Shown here: positions 51,477 to 59,925 of the stretch, piece by piece | Numbering within the stretch: the first letter of the stretch is position 1 | Layout of the letters: each line of letters starts with the position of its first letter | Source of the DNA: Sinomonas terrae | Lineage (GTDB): Bacteria > Actinomycetota > Actinomycetes > Actinomycetales > Micrococcaceae | DNA: 64,000 nt | Direction of reading: 5' to 3' | Assembly (NCBI RefSeq): GCF_022539255.1 | Contig: NZ_JAKZBV010000001.1 | Coordinates: 4,030,001 to 4,094,000 of the forward strand | The notes under the pieces: model-generated | Database searches by the model: none | Told to the model about the DNA's origin: nothing | The model's input: the letters and a program-made list of their open reading frames with translations, nothing else | Translations under genes and position numbers: made by a program

Positions 51477-52199
51477 ATGGACTTGAACAATGCGGTGATG
51501 ATCGTGACCGGTGCGTCCTCGGGGATTGGCGCGTCGACGGCGCGGGCAGCCGCGGCGGCGGGCGCCCGGCTGGTCCTCGCGGCGCGTCGCGAGGACCGCC
51601 TGAACGAACTGGCCGAACAGCTCCCCGACGCGATCCCGGTGCGATGCGATGTGACCGATCCCGCCCAGGTGCACAACGTCGTCGACGCGGCCCTCGAGCG
51701 GTACGGTCGTGTGGACATTCTCATCAACAACGCGGGCCAAGGCCTGCACGAGCCCCTCGAGAAAGTGGATCCCGACGACTTCCGGGCCATCCTCGAACTC
51801 AACGCCGTCGCCCCGCTCGTCGCGATGCAGGCCGTGCTCCCCGCGATGCGGGCGCAGGGTGCGGGCAGCATCGTCAACGTCAGCTCGGGCACCACACTCC
51901 GGCCCCTCCCCGGCGCTGGGGCGTACGCGGCGTCGAAGGCCGCGCTCAATATGCTCTCCACGATCGCGCGCGCTGAGTTCGCGGACTCCGGCATCGCGGT
52001 CTCGACCGTGTACCCGTTCGTCACGGCGACCGAGTTTCACCGCGTCCTCCGCGCGGGCGCCGGCCCCGTGAGACGCGAAGGCGCACCGCAGGCGCAGACC
52101 CCTGAGCAGGTTGCGGAGGTCATCCTCGACCTCGTGCGTTCGGGAGCGGAACACGCCGACCTCATCCCCGCCAAGCTCGGAGGCTCCTACACGGGGTAA
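51477..52199 (+). CDS. Short-chain dehydrogenase/reductase
   Basis: A 240-aa classical SDR: cofactor loop VTGASSGIGAST, NNAGQG, catalytic Ser in IVNVSSGT, and Tyr-x3-Lys in AYAASKAA. ATG 51477 follows GAGAGGAT; an earlier start would include the 13-bp repeats. A single-gene unit between two repeat-rich spacers. Substrate unknown. Confidence 0.9.
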   Translation: MDLNNAVMIVTGASSGIGASTARAAAAAGARLVLAARREDRLNELAEQLPDAIPVRCDVTDPAQVHNVVDAALERYGRVDILINNAGQGLHEPLEKVDPDDFRAILELNAVAPLVAMQAVLPAMRAQGAGSIVNVSSGTTLRPLPGAGAYAASKAALNMLSTIARAEFADSGIAVSTVYPFVTATEFHRVLRAGAGPVRREGAPQAQTPEQVAEVILDLVRSGAEHADLIPAKLGGSYTG

Positions 52200-52212
52200 T
52201 CCGCAGAAAGAA

Positions 52213-52335
52213 CGACGACGGCGGGCGGGGCTTCCTCGGTGAAGTCGCCGCCCGTTGGCGTACCCGAAAAGGTTCATGGGGCGAGTTGGCGTACCCGAGA
52301 GCGTTCCTGGGGGGAGTTGGCGTACCCGAAACGCG
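52213..52335. repeat. 31-bp repeat array E behind a hairpin
   Basis: An imperfect ACGACGACGGCGGGCGG hairpin (about 52213-52254) runs straight into three reverse units with GTACCC at 52260, 52291 and 52322, 31 bp apart. The next 320 bp to the gas-vesicle operon hold no gene; a GCTCCG/CGGAGC dyad is at about 52563-52577 and the promoter of the gas-vesicle operon must lie here. Confidence 0.85.
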
Positions 52336-52655
52336 TTCTGAGCGGACGTGGAACTGCAGCGCCGCTTAAGCCCAGCTTCTGTAAAAGTCCATACTCTTCG
52401 CGCCAGAATTCCCATGGTTTGGCTCGCTGTGCGCGGGTAACGGGGGTCCATGCACGCGAGGCTCATCAGGATCCTCGGCTCGCTTTGCACCCTAGCGAGC
52501 AGCGAGGCCCTGTGGGATCGTGAGGTCACGCTGGATAGGCCCTTTTGCTTTCCGGCGCATCGCTCCGCTTCGGAGCCCCGACTCACCGCGAGCCGCCGCT
52601 CTGGGACGGAGCAAATACATATCTGAATGCAGCCTTAACACGGACGGAGGCTCCC

Positions 52656-53510
52656 GTGGACGGAAGGGCGAAATTGGTGGCCGTATTGCTTGGCGGCTAC
52701 CTGCTCGGTAGGACAAGGAAAATGAAGCTGGCCATCACGGTGGCCGGGGCCCTCGGAGGCCGACAGCTCATGACCCACCGCGGAGACATCATCGGCAAGG
52801 CTACGAAGGCCTTGGACTCGTCTCCCGAAGCCAAGCGCCTAGTGGACCAGATCACTGGAACCCTCGCGCAGGCGGCACGGGGCGCGGCCATCTCTGCCGC
52901 AGCCAAGGGGGTCGGATCCCTCAGCGAGAACCTGCAGAACCGCGCCGAAAAGCTCAGGGCACCGAAGGAGGCAGCTGGTCGAGCGGCTGGTACCGCACAG
53001 GAGACGGCCGGTCAGGCAGCTGGCTCAGCCCAGGAGACCGCCGGAAAGGCGACCCGAGGCGTCGGGCAGAGGGTCGGATCAGCGGCAGGCCTCGCTACCG
53101 CCGCTCTCCGCAAGCGGCCCAAGGGTCGCAAGGGCGAAGAGGAAGAGCCCGAGGAGGAGACGCCGGAGCAGGAGTCTCCCCAGGGAGAGGCCGAGGGCGA
53201 AGAGCCCGAGGACCAATACGACGAGGGCGAGTACGCCGAGGACGAATACGACGAGGACCAGGAATCCGAGGACGAAGGCGAGGAACAAGAGCCGGAGGAC
53301 GAGGATCAGGGCTCCGAGGACGAGGAAGAAGAGCCCGAGGAAGAGCCTGAGCAACCGGCTGCCCGCCAAGGCGGCTCGGGCGGCCAGAAGCGAGTCCAAC
53401 GCCCGGCCCAGCCCCGTCCCTCAGGGCAGCGCCCCGGTGGCGAGCGTCGCAGCGCTCCCCGCCGCGCGACGTCGTCCGGCCGTTCCTCTGGGAAGCCATC
53501 GTCCGAATAG
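52656..53510 (+). CDS. Gas vesicle cluster protein, GvpY-like, acidic tail
   Basis: A 284-aa protein. The first 130 residues are a helical region (VAVLLGGYLLGRTRKMKLAITVAGALGG; SPEAKRLVDQITGTLAQAARGAAISAAAKGVGSLSENLQNRAEKL), then Ala/Gln repeats, about 90 residues dominated by Glu/Asp, and a basic Arg-rich end. It matches the layout of actinobacterial GvpY. GTG 52656 was chosen because of ACGGAGG six bases upstream; an earlier in-frame start lies in repeat-adjacent sequence. First gene of the gas-vesicle operon. Confidence 0.7.
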   Translation: MDGRAKLVAVLLGGYLLGRTRKMKLAITVAGALGGRQLMTHRGDIIGKATKALDSSPEAKRLVDQITGTLAQAARGAAISAAAKGVGSLSENLQNRAEKLRAPKEAAGRAAGTAQETAGQAAGSAQETAGKATRGVGQRVGSAAGLATAALRKRPKGRKGEEEEPEEETPEQESPQGEAEGEEPEDQYDEGEYAEDEYDEDQESEDEGEEQEPEDEDQGSEDEEEEPEEEPEQPAARQGGSGGQKRVQRPAQPRPSGQRPGGERRSAPRRATSSGRSSGKPSSE

Positions 53511-53538
53511 ATCTGTCGTCGTCGTTAGGAGAGACGCC

Positions 53539-54789
53539 ATGGAGGCAAAGGCAGACTCCGGCACCCTGACCGACAAGATCGGTCTGGGCGGCCTGAAGGA
53601 CGCGGCAGGAAGCTTCGCGTCCTCGCTCGTGAACAATGGCATCGGCAAGGTCAGCGACAGGGTCGAGGGCATCACCGACAAGCTCAGCGACTTCACCGAT
53701 GGGAAGTCCTCGGGACCGAGCATCAAGGACAAGGCGGTCCAGGAGGGCATCAAGGCGAAGGTGAAGGGCAAGAGCCCGGCCCTCGGCGCGGTCGGTGGGG
53801 CACTCTCGGGCGTGAAGGACAAGGTCGTGGCCGGCGCCAAAGCCCTCACAGGTGGGGGCGGCCGCGGCAGCCGCCGTCAGAAGCTCGTGAACATTGTCGA
53901 ATGGGTCGACGTGGGCGTTCCCGTGAGGGTGGCCTACAACCAGTGGACCGAGTTCGAAGAATGGTCCGACTTCATGAAGAAAGTCGAAAACGTCGAGCAC
54001 AATGAGGACGAGGGAAAGGTCTCCTTCAAAGGCCAGGTATTCCTCTCCCATCGCACGTGGGAATCCCAGATCAAGGAGATGGTCCCCGACAGCCGGATCA
54101 TCTGGAAGTCCAAAGGCCCAAAGGGCCACCTTGATGGCGCGGTCACTTTCCACGAATACGGGCCGCAGCTGACCAAGATCTGTGCAGTCGTCGAATATTA
54201 CCCTCAGGGATTCTTTGAGAAGACCGCCCAGATCTGGCGCGCCGTAGGCAGGCGCGTCCGTGTCGAGCTCAAACGGTATGTCCGGCACGTCATGACCTCG
54301 ACGATCCTCAATCCCGACGACGTCGAAGGCTGGCGCGGCGAAATCCGTGACAGCGAGATCGTGCGCACGCACGACGAGGTCGTGGAGGAGGAGCAGCGCC
54401 AAGCCGACGAGGACCGGCAGCGGGCCGAGGAACAGGAGCCCGAAGAGGACCAGCAGCGAGGCGAAGAAGAGGAGCCCGAAGAGGGCGAAGGCCAGGAAGA
54501 CCAGGGCGAAGCCAGCGACGAGGGCGAGGAAGAGTCCGAGCCCGAGGACGAATACGACGACGAGGACGAAGAGGAGGGTGAAGGCGAGCAGTCCGAGGGT
54601 GAGGAAGAACCTGAGGACGAATACGACGACGAGTACGACGAAGGCGAAGACGAGGACGAAGACGAGGGTGAGGAAGAAGAGCCCGAGGACGAATACGACG
54701 ACGAGGGTGAAGAAGAGCCCAAGGACGAGGCGGACGGCCGGGATGCCGGTCAGAGCCGTGAACCGTCGGGTAGTCGGGGGCGCCGATGA
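53539..54789 (+). CDS. SRPBCC-domain gas vesicle cluster protein, GvpZ-like
   Basis: A 416-aa protein: N-terminal about 115 residues of amphipathic helices (DKIGLGGLKDAAGSFASSLVNNGIGKV), a polyketide-cyclase-like SRPBCC domain at about 125-260 (VNIVEWVDVGVPVRVAYNQWTEFEEWSDFMKKVENV; ILNPDDVEGWRGEI) and a 130-residue Glu/Asp tail with EDEYDDE repeats. The SRPBCC plus acidic-tail combination is that of actinobacterial GvpZ. ATG 53539 follows AGGAGAG. The acidic tails of this and the previous protein may bind the basic GvpO or GvpJ extensions; that is a guess. Confidence 0.75.
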   Translation: MEAKADSGTLTDKIGLGGLKDAAGSFASSLVNNGIGKVSDRVEGITDKLSDFTDGKSSGPSIKDKAVQEGIKAKVKGKSPALGAVGGALSGVKDKVVAGAKALTGGGGRGSRRQKLVNIVEWVDVGVPVRVAYNQWTEFEEWSDFMKKVENVEHNEDEGKVSFKGQVFLSHRTWESQIKEMVPDSRIIWKSKGPKGHLDGAVTFHEYGPQLTKICAVVEYYPQGFFEKTAQIWRAVGRRVRVELKRYVRHVMTSTILNPDDVEGWRGEIRDSEIVRTHDEVVEEEQRQADEDRQRAEEQEPEEDQQRGEEEEPEEGEGQEDQGEASDEGEEESEPEDEYDDEDEEEGEGEQSEGEEEPEDEYDDEYDEGEDEDEDEGEEEEPEDEYDDEGEEEPKDEADGRDAGQSREPSGSRGRR

Positions 54790-54856
54790 ACAGCCTCCCG
54801 AAATCGATGATGTCCAAACCCACTCTTCCCGCTAGAGCCAAGCTAGGAGCGGATTC

Positions 54857-55267
54857 ATGAGCAGCACGGCCATGCAGCCACGAGGTGGTTACCTCGACCG
54901 CCCGCATTCCAGTTCCCTCGCCGACGTTCTCAACGTCATCCTCGACAAGGGCCTTGTGATCGACGCCTACGTGCGCGTATCACTCGTCGGCATCGAGGTC
55001 CTCACGATCGACGCAAGGATCGTGATCGCGAGCGTGGACACGTACCTGCGTTTCGCCGAGGCCACGAACCGCCTCGACCTCACGCAGCAAGGCGGCAAGG
55101 GCCTGCCCGACATGATCAACGATATGTCCGAGGGCGGCTCCCACGGCAAGACCAAGGGCGTGATCGGCGGGGTGAAGGACGCACTCGTCGGGGACAAGGA
55201 CAAGGACAAGGACGACGACGACAAGGAAGAAGCGCGTCCGTCTCGCCGGCGGAGGGATGAAGGGTAG
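54857..55267 (+). CDS. gvpA: Gas vesicle structural protein GvpA
   Basis: A 136-aa shell protein. Residues 20-75 are the canonical GvpA fold: SSLADVLNVILDKGLVIDAYVRVSLVGIEVLTIDARIVIASVDTYLRFAEA. The C-terminus is extended by about 60 charged residues with Asp/Lys repeats, as in other actinobacterial GvpA proteins and unlike the short cyanobacterial form. AGGAG precedes ATG 54857. It assembles the gas-filled cylinder wall. Confidence 0.95.
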   Translation: MSSTAMQPRGGYLDRPHSSSLADVLNVILDKGLVIDAYVRVSLVGIEVLTIDARIVIASVDTYLRFAEATNRLDLTQQGGKGLPDMINDMSEGGSHGKTKGVIGGVKDALVGDKDKDKDDDDKEEARPSRRRRDEG

Positions 55268-55269
55268 GA

Positions 55270-56019
55270 ATGGAGAGCGCATCCGAGATTTCCATGAACC
55301 TCTACGTCTACGGCGTCGTCCCTGCCGAAGCCGAGATTCCTCGGCTCACGGGTCTCCGGGGCGAAGAAATCGTGACCGTTCCTTCCGATGCGCACGCGGC
55401 ACTCGTCTCCCCGCTCGCCGATCCGGAGACGATCGGCACCCCGGATGACCTCATGGCGCACAGCTCGGTCCTGGACCGCATCGCCGCGACGGCGCCCGTC
55501 CTGCCGATGGTCTTCGGAACGGTCGTCCCGAATGCCGAGACGCTCACGGACGAAGTCCTCGATCCGCAGTACGGCCTGTACGAGGAGAACCTGCGGCGCA
55601 TCGGGGACGCCGCCCAGTTCTCCCTGCAGGCTCGGTTCGTCCGCGACGCGGTCCTCGCAGAGCTCATCAACGAGGAACCCGAGATCGCCTCGCTCCGAGA
55701 GGCGATCTCGGGGACCTCGGAGGACGAGACCCGCAACGAGCGGATCCGACTCGGGGAACTCATCGTCCAGGGGCTTCAGCGCAAGGCCGCCGAAGAGGCT
55801 CCCCGCATCCGGTCTGCTCTCGAGCCTCTTGCCAAAGAGACCGTCGAGCGCGAGGCCAGCCAGGCTGAGGATGTCCTCGATCTCGCGGTGCTCGTCGAAC
55901 GGCCGCGTCAGGCCGAGTTCGAAGAGACGGCCGAGGCGCTCGCTCGGGAGGGTGCGGGCCGGCTCACCTTCCGCCTGATCGGACCGCAGGCGCCCTACGA
56001 CTTCACCGGGGAGGTCTGA
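55270..56019 (+). CDS. gvpF: Gas vesicle protein GvpF/GvpL family
   Basis: A 249-aa protein of the GvpL/GvpF family: MNLYVYGVVPAEAEIPRL, LPMVFGTVVPNAETL and the C-terminal LTFRLIGPQAPYDF. It is required for assembly, probably at the vesicle nucleus. ATG 55270 has AAGGG five bases upstream; ATG 55294 would give MNLYVYG and is possible. It abuts gvpA by two bases and gvpG by one-base overlap. Confidence 0.9.
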   Translation: MESASEISMNLYVYGVVPAEAEIPRLTGLRGEEIVTVPSDAHAALVSPLADPETIGTPDDLMAHSSVLDRIAATAPVLPMVFGTVVPNAETLTDEVLDPQYGLYEENLRRIGDAAQFSLQARFVRDAVLAELINEEPEIASLREAISGTSEDETRNERIRLGELIVQGLQRKAAEEAPRIRSALEPLAKETVEREASQAEDVLDLAVLVERPRQAEFEETAEALAREGAGRLTFRLIGPQAPYDFTGEV

Positions 56020-56267
56020 TGGGTCTCATCTCGGGTCTCTTCGGGCTGCCGCTGGCTCCGGCGCGCGGTGTCGTCTGGGTCGCTGAGCGTCTGCAGGAGG
56101 AAGCCGAACGCCAGTACTACGACCCGGGCACGATCCGGCGCGAGCTTCAAGCGGTGGCAGCGGCGCGGGACGAGGGCAGCATTTCCGAAGAGGAGGCGGC
56201 GGATCTCGAGCGGGAGCTCGTGGCCCGCCTCCTGGAGGGTAACGCCCGACGACGGGAGGGCGGCTGA
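56019..56267 (+). CDS. gvpG: Gas vesicle protein GvpG
   Basis: An 82-aa protein with the GvpG pattern GLFGLPLAPARGVVWVAERLQEEAERQYYDPGTIRRELQ and an acidic helical end (SISEEEAADLERELVARLLEG). The size is typical. TGATG overlaps on both sides couple it to gvpF and gvpO. An accessory assembly protein. Confidence 0.92.
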   Translation: MGLISGLFGLPLAPARGVVWVAERLQEEAERQYYDPGTIRRELQAVAAARDEGSISEEEAADLERELVARLLEGNARRREGG

Positions 56268-56959
56268 TGGCAGACGAAGAGCAGCGAGCGGCGCCGCGCC
56301 GCAGCGAGGCACCGCGCGAGCGTGGTCGGGACCGCGAGGAGGCACCGCGCGAGCGTGATCGGGACCGCGAGGAGGCACCCCGCCGAACGAGGCCGCCGGG
56401 CGACCGGCCCACGCGCCCTCGCCCCAAGCCCGAGGAGCGGGAGCAGCGTGACCGGGAGCAGCGTGACGAACAACCGCGCCGCCGCGAGTCGTCGGACGAG
56501 CGCCCAGAGCGTGCTGGGGCTCCGCGCAAGCGCCGGCCTGACGACGCGGAGCAGCGGAGGCGCGACGAGGACCGCGAGCGCGACGACCAGGACGAGCGCG
56601 AGCACGAGCCCGACGAGGACCGCGACCAGCATGACGACCAGGATCGCGAGCAGGAGCAGGAGCAGGACGAGCAGGAGCAAGAGCGGCCCGCGCGGAAGGG
56701 CCTGAGCACGACCCGTCTGGCCCAGAGCGCGGTCGCGCAGCTCCAACAGCTCACGACTCGCGACATCGAGGCCGTCGTCGGTATGTACCGCAACGAGAAC
56801 GGCAACCTCACCGTGATTCTCGAGGTGGTTGAAAGCGCTCATTTCCCCGATTCGGCCGACATCATGGCCGAGTATTCTGTGGAAGTAGATCCTCAGGGGG
56901 AGCTCGTCGGCTACTCTCGGGGCCCGCGCTATCAGAGGGGCCGGCCGAGCGGCAAGTAA
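56267..56959 (+). CDS. gvpO: Gas vesicle protein GvpO with long charged N-terminal extension
   Basis: A 230-aa protein. The last 90 residues are a normal GvpO domain (SAVAQLQQLTTRDIEAVVGMYRNENGNLTVILEVVESAHFPDSADIMAEYSVEVDPQGELVGYSRGPRYQRG). The first 140 residues are almost only Arg, Glu, Asp and Gln, with REEAPRERDRD-type repeats, and are probably disordered. Typical GvpO proteins are shorter. ATG overlaps the gvpG stop (TGATG). Role: regulator/assembly accessory in other species. Confidence 0.88.
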   Translation: MADEEQRAAPRRSEAPRERGRDREEAPRERDRDREEAPRRTRPPGDRPTRPRPKPEEREQRDREQRDEQPRRRESSDERPERAGAPRKRRPDDAEQRRRDEDRERDDQDEREHEPDEDRDQHDDQDREQEQEQDEQEQERPARKGLSTTRLAQSAVAQLQQLTTRDIEAVVGMYRNENGNLTVILEVVESAHFPDSADIMAEYSVEVDPQGELVGYSRGPRYQRGRPSGK

Positions 56960-57096
56960 CTAAGCGGCGCGGATAGCGCCCAAAACGCGGATTGACCGGC
57001 GGCAAATGGTTTGACAGCCACAGCCAGTCCTGAATCAGCAATAACGAGTCAGAGAAGAGTGGGAGTCAGCGTAACCAGGCAGGCGGAATCAACCGG
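56960..57096. other. 137-bp spacer within the gas-vesicle cluster
   Basis: The only sizeable gap between cluster genes, and AT-richer than the genes. No hairpin or repeat is obvious; it may hold a second promoter for the J-to-reductase half. Confidence 0.4.
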
Positions 57097-57747
57097 ATGA
57101 GCAGCGAAGGCGAAAGCTCCGAGGGCCGGCAGTCCGTGCCCAGCGCGGGCGAGAGTTCCTCTGCGCGCAACACCCCCCGTGAAACCGGCTCCGCGCGTGA
57201 GTCGGGGTCGCCGCGCGAGACCGCTTCCGCCTCGGGCGCGCGCTCCGACGTCGTCCCCTACTCGACGCGAGGCCAAGCCTCGGCGCCCTACCCACAGCGT
57301 CCGGCGTCGCGCCAACCCCTCCAGCCTGAGCGGAGCCGCGAGGGAACGCTCGAACACGTCATCGAGACCCTCCTCGACAAGGGCCTCGTCATCAATGCGG
57401 ACATCACGGTCTCGCTGGCCGGGGTCGAGCTCCTGGGGATCCGCATCCGGGCGGCGCTCGCCTCTCTCGAGACGGCCGCGCGCTACGGCCTCGACTTTCC
57501 GATGGGGACGAACCGCAACACCTCCGCGTGGGACAACGCAATGGAGCAGAAGGAGACCTGCCCTCAGTGCGGCAAGAGCGCTCCGGTGGATCAGCTGCTC
57601 TACGAGTTCTGCCCGTGGTGCGGGTGGCGGAGCGCGCTCGCGCTTCAAGGCGGCGGCGGCCAGACGCCCGACGGCGGCGGCCAGCCCAACAAGCCGCGCC
57701 AGCGGCGGGTGGCCAAGGGCGACGACGGCGACGGGACCGAGGGCTGA
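57097..57747 (+). CDS. gvpJ: GvpA/GvpJ-domain gas vesicle protein with a zinc ribbon
   Basis: A 216-aa protein. A Ser/Arg-rich disordered leader of about 80 residues precedes a GvpA/J domain (GTLEHVIETLLDKGLVINADITVSLAGVELLGIRIRAALASLETAARYGLDFP). After it comes a rubredoxin-like zinc ribbon, CPQCGK-x10-FCPWCGW, and a Gly-rich end. A CxxC...CxxC ribbon is not part of the usual GvpJ architecture. It may act as a tip or nucleation protein; the metal site is inferred from the four cysteines. Confidence 0.82.
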   Translation: MSSEGESSEGRQSVPSAGESSSARNTPRETGSARESGSPRETASASGARSDVVPYSTRGQASAPYPQRPASRQPLQPERSREGTLEHVIETLLDKGLVINADITVSLAGVELLGIRIRAALASLETAARYGLDFPMGTNRNTSAWDNAMEQKETCPQCGKSAPVDQLLYEFCPWCGWRSALALQGGGGQTPDGGGQPNKPRQRRVAKGDDGDGTEG

Positions 57748-58833
57748 ATGGCCGCCGATTCCCCTGATCGCCCTCTGCGGAATGGCCAAGGGTCCAAGCA
57801 CTCAGCGCGCACTCCCCTGACACCACGCCGCGACCAGGAAGCGACGTTGTCCGGGCTCCTCGACGTGCTCCTCAACAAGGGCGTGTACCTCGACCTCGAC
57901 GCTATCGTCACGGTGGCCGAGGTACCGCTCATCGGGATCAGCCTGCGGGCTGTGCTTGGGGGCATGGAGACGATGCTCGAGTACGGGATGATGGACGACT
58001 GGGACGAGCGTACGCGTGCATGGGCGCGCCGGTCCCTTCCGTCCGGCCTTGACCTCGGCGAACACGAGGAGATCGTTACGCGCATGCCTGGGTCTGCGTT
58101 CCGGGACGAGCCGCCGAACGGCGTGTGGCAGCCCGGGACCGTGTTCCTCACGACGCAACGGCTCCTCGTTCACCGCAGCGAGCCCTCCGCCGTCCTGTGG
58201 CAGGCGCCGATCGACGTGATAGCTCACATCGGGATCGTGAGGGAGCGGACGGTCGGTGGCGAGGAGGCACAGCGCCTCGTCGTCATGATGGACGACGGCG
58301 CCACGTCTCGCCTCACAGCCGCGAGGCCCGATCGGCTTCGGGAGCTGTTCGAGCGAACGCGTGCGTCCCAGTCGAATGCCCCTGCAGGCAGTACAGCGGA
58401 CCCAAGCGACCCGAAGGCCCCAAGCGTCCTCAACGAAGGGGCCCGGAGCGAACCGACCCGAGACGAGCCGGCCCCCGCCGGCGATCAGCCAGACACGATC
58501 GTGGGCGAGGGCGAACTCTGGTTCGCCGAGACCCGTTCCGCCGGCGCCGTGTGGCGTCGGGGAATCGGCCGCTGCGACCGGAGTGCCGGCTTCACGTGGC
58601 GTGGCGACGGCGACCGCCGCCCGGCGGTGAGGGTGCCGCCGTCGGACGTTCTTGCGGTCCGGGCCGGCGAGGCTCCGGAAGGCGCAGACGCACCCGAGGG
58701 CCTCGAGGCCCTCGCCTTGGACACCCGGCTGGGCGTGGTCCGCCTCGCGGCCGCCCAGCCGGATCGGTGGAGCCATTGGCTCGAGCAGTTGATCCCCGAG
58801 GAGGTGGGCCGTGAGCACGCTCAGGATAGATGA
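57748..58833 (+). CDS. GvpA/S-domain protein fused to two PH/GRAM-like modules
   Basis: A 361-aa protein. Residues about 33-85 are a GvpA-family segment (SGLLDVLLNKGVYLDLDAIVTVAEVPLIGISLRAVLGGMETMLEYG), close to GvpS. Residues about 105-205 look like a GRAM/PH module (GTVFLTTQRLLVHRSEPSAVLWQAPIDVI), and 245-350 look like a second, diverged copy (GEGELWFAETRSAGAVWRRG; LGVVRLAAAQPDRWSHWLEQL). It starts directly after the gvpJ stop and overlaps gvpK by 23 bp. The fusion could tether vesicles to a surface; assignment of the modules is by eye. Confidence 0.75.
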   Translation: MAADSPDRPLRNGQGSKHSARTPLTPRRDQEATLSGLLDVLLNKGVYLDLDAIVTVAEVPLIGISLRAVLGGMETMLEYGMMDDWDERTRAWARRSLPSGLDLGEHEEIVTRMPGSAFRDEPPNGVWQPGTVFLTTQRLLVHRSEPSAVLWQAPIDVIAHIGIVRERTVGGEEAQRLVVMMDDGATSRLTAARPDRLRELFERTRASQSNAPAGSTADPSDPKAPSVLNEGARSEPTRDEPAPAGDQPDTIVGEGELWFAETRSAGAVWRRGIGRCDRSAGFTWRGDGDRRPAVRVPPSDVLAVRAGEAPEGADAPEGLEALALDTRLGVVRLAAAQPDRWSHWLEQLIPEEVGREHAQDR

Positions 58834-59134
58834 GGACAACCTCAAGAATGGGGTGCTGACCCTCGTCGTGACGCTCGTCGAAGTCATCCAGGAGGCGCTC
58901 GAGGCACAGGCGGTGCGGCGCATCGAGGGCGGTTCGCTCACGGACGAGGAGCAGGATCGGCTCGGCAACGCGCTCCTCGAACTCGACGAAGCAATGGCGC
59001 AGCTCAAACGCGATCACGGCATCGACGAGTCGGTCGAGGAGCTCCGCCGGGGTTTGGACGACATTGTCGTGGACCTCGTGGACAAGGTCACGAATCCCGG
59101 ACGCTGGGGCGAGGCCCGGGGGGAACTCGGGTGA
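58811..59134 (+). CDS. gvpK: Gas vesicle protein GvpK
   Basis: A 107-aa protein with the GvpK pattern LKNGVLTLVVTLVEVIQEALEAQAVRRIEGGSLTDEEQDRLGNALLELDEAM and LRRGLDDIVVDLVD. GTG 58811 overlaps the upstream gene by 23 bp; the end overlaps gvpL (GTGA). An essential accessory protein in other gas-vesicle clusters. Confidence 0.92.
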   Translation: MSTLRIDEDNLKNGVLTLVVTLVEVIQEALEAQAVRRIEGGSLTDEEQDRLGNALLELDEAMAQLKRDHGIDESVEELRRGLDDIVVDLVDKVTNPGRWGEARGELG

Positions 59135-59925
59135 GCGCAGAGGGCCTGTACGTCTACGCGATCGTCCCCGCGGAGACCGACCAAACGTCGTTGGGTCGCG
59201 GCATCGACGGGGCTGCCCTCGAACTCGTCCCAGCGCGCGAGGCGGTCGCCGCCGTCGTGCATCGCCATACTGAACCGCCGTACAGCGGCTCGGACGAGGC
59301 CGCGGAGCGCCGCGTCCTCGAACACGGGGAGGTCGTCGAGCGGTGCTGGGCGGCAACGAAGCGCGTGCTGCCCATGGGATTCAACGTCATCGTCTCGCCG
59401 GGGGACGGCGCTTCCGCGGAGGAGCGGCTGGTCGAATGGCTCAACCGCTCGGCCCCTGCCCTCGCGCGGCGCCTCGAGGCCCTTCGGGGGCTCGTCGAAC
59501 TGCGCGTCGAAATATCGCTCCGTGAGGACGCGACGGGCAGCGGCAGCGGCGAGGTGCACGAGCTCGAGGAGCACATGCGGGAGCGGCCGCCCGGGGTTCA
59601 GCGGCTGCTCCGGAGGCGGCTCGAGTCCCTCCGCAGGGCCACCGCGGAGGAGGTTGCCGACCGCCTGTACCCCGAGTACCGGCGCCGGCTCGCCCAGCTC
59701 TCGCGGGATCTCACCGAGAACGTCCGGGGCCACCCGCCGGAGGGCTGCGTCACGGTGCTGAACGTCGCCGTCCTCGCAGACGAGGGAGACATTCCGCAAC
59801 TCGGTGCCGAACTCGCGGACATCGAGGCCGAGGAGCCGGGCGTTCGTGTAGCGTTCCTCGGGCCATGGCCCCCGTTCTCCTTCGCCGATGTGCCCGATCT
59901 GCCGTCGGTAGAGTGGACTGCATGA
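59131..59925 (+). CDS. gvpL: Gas vesicle protein GvpL (GvpF/L family)
   Basis: A 264-aa second GvpF/L family member: GLYVYAIVPAETD, VLPMGFNVIVSPGDG, SLREDATGSGSGEVH and the C-terminal VRVAFLGPWPPFSFAD. It differs from the first copy at 55 kb, so the operon has the F and L pair usual in actinobacteria. Start GTG overlaps gvpK; its stop overlaps the Rieske gene (ATGA). Confidence 0.9.
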   Translation: MSAEGLYVYAIVPAETDQTSLGRGIDGAALELVPAREAVAAVVHRHTEPPYSGSDEAAERRVLEHGEVVERCWAATKRVLPMGFNVIVSPGDGASAEERLVEWLNRSAPALARRLEALRGLVELRVEISLREDATGSGSGEVHELEEHMRERPPGVQRLLRRRLESLRRATAEEVADRLYPEYRRRLAQLSRDLTENVRGHPPEGCVTVLNVAVLADEGDIPQLGAELADIEAEEPGVRVAFLGPWPPFSFADVPDLPSVEWTA

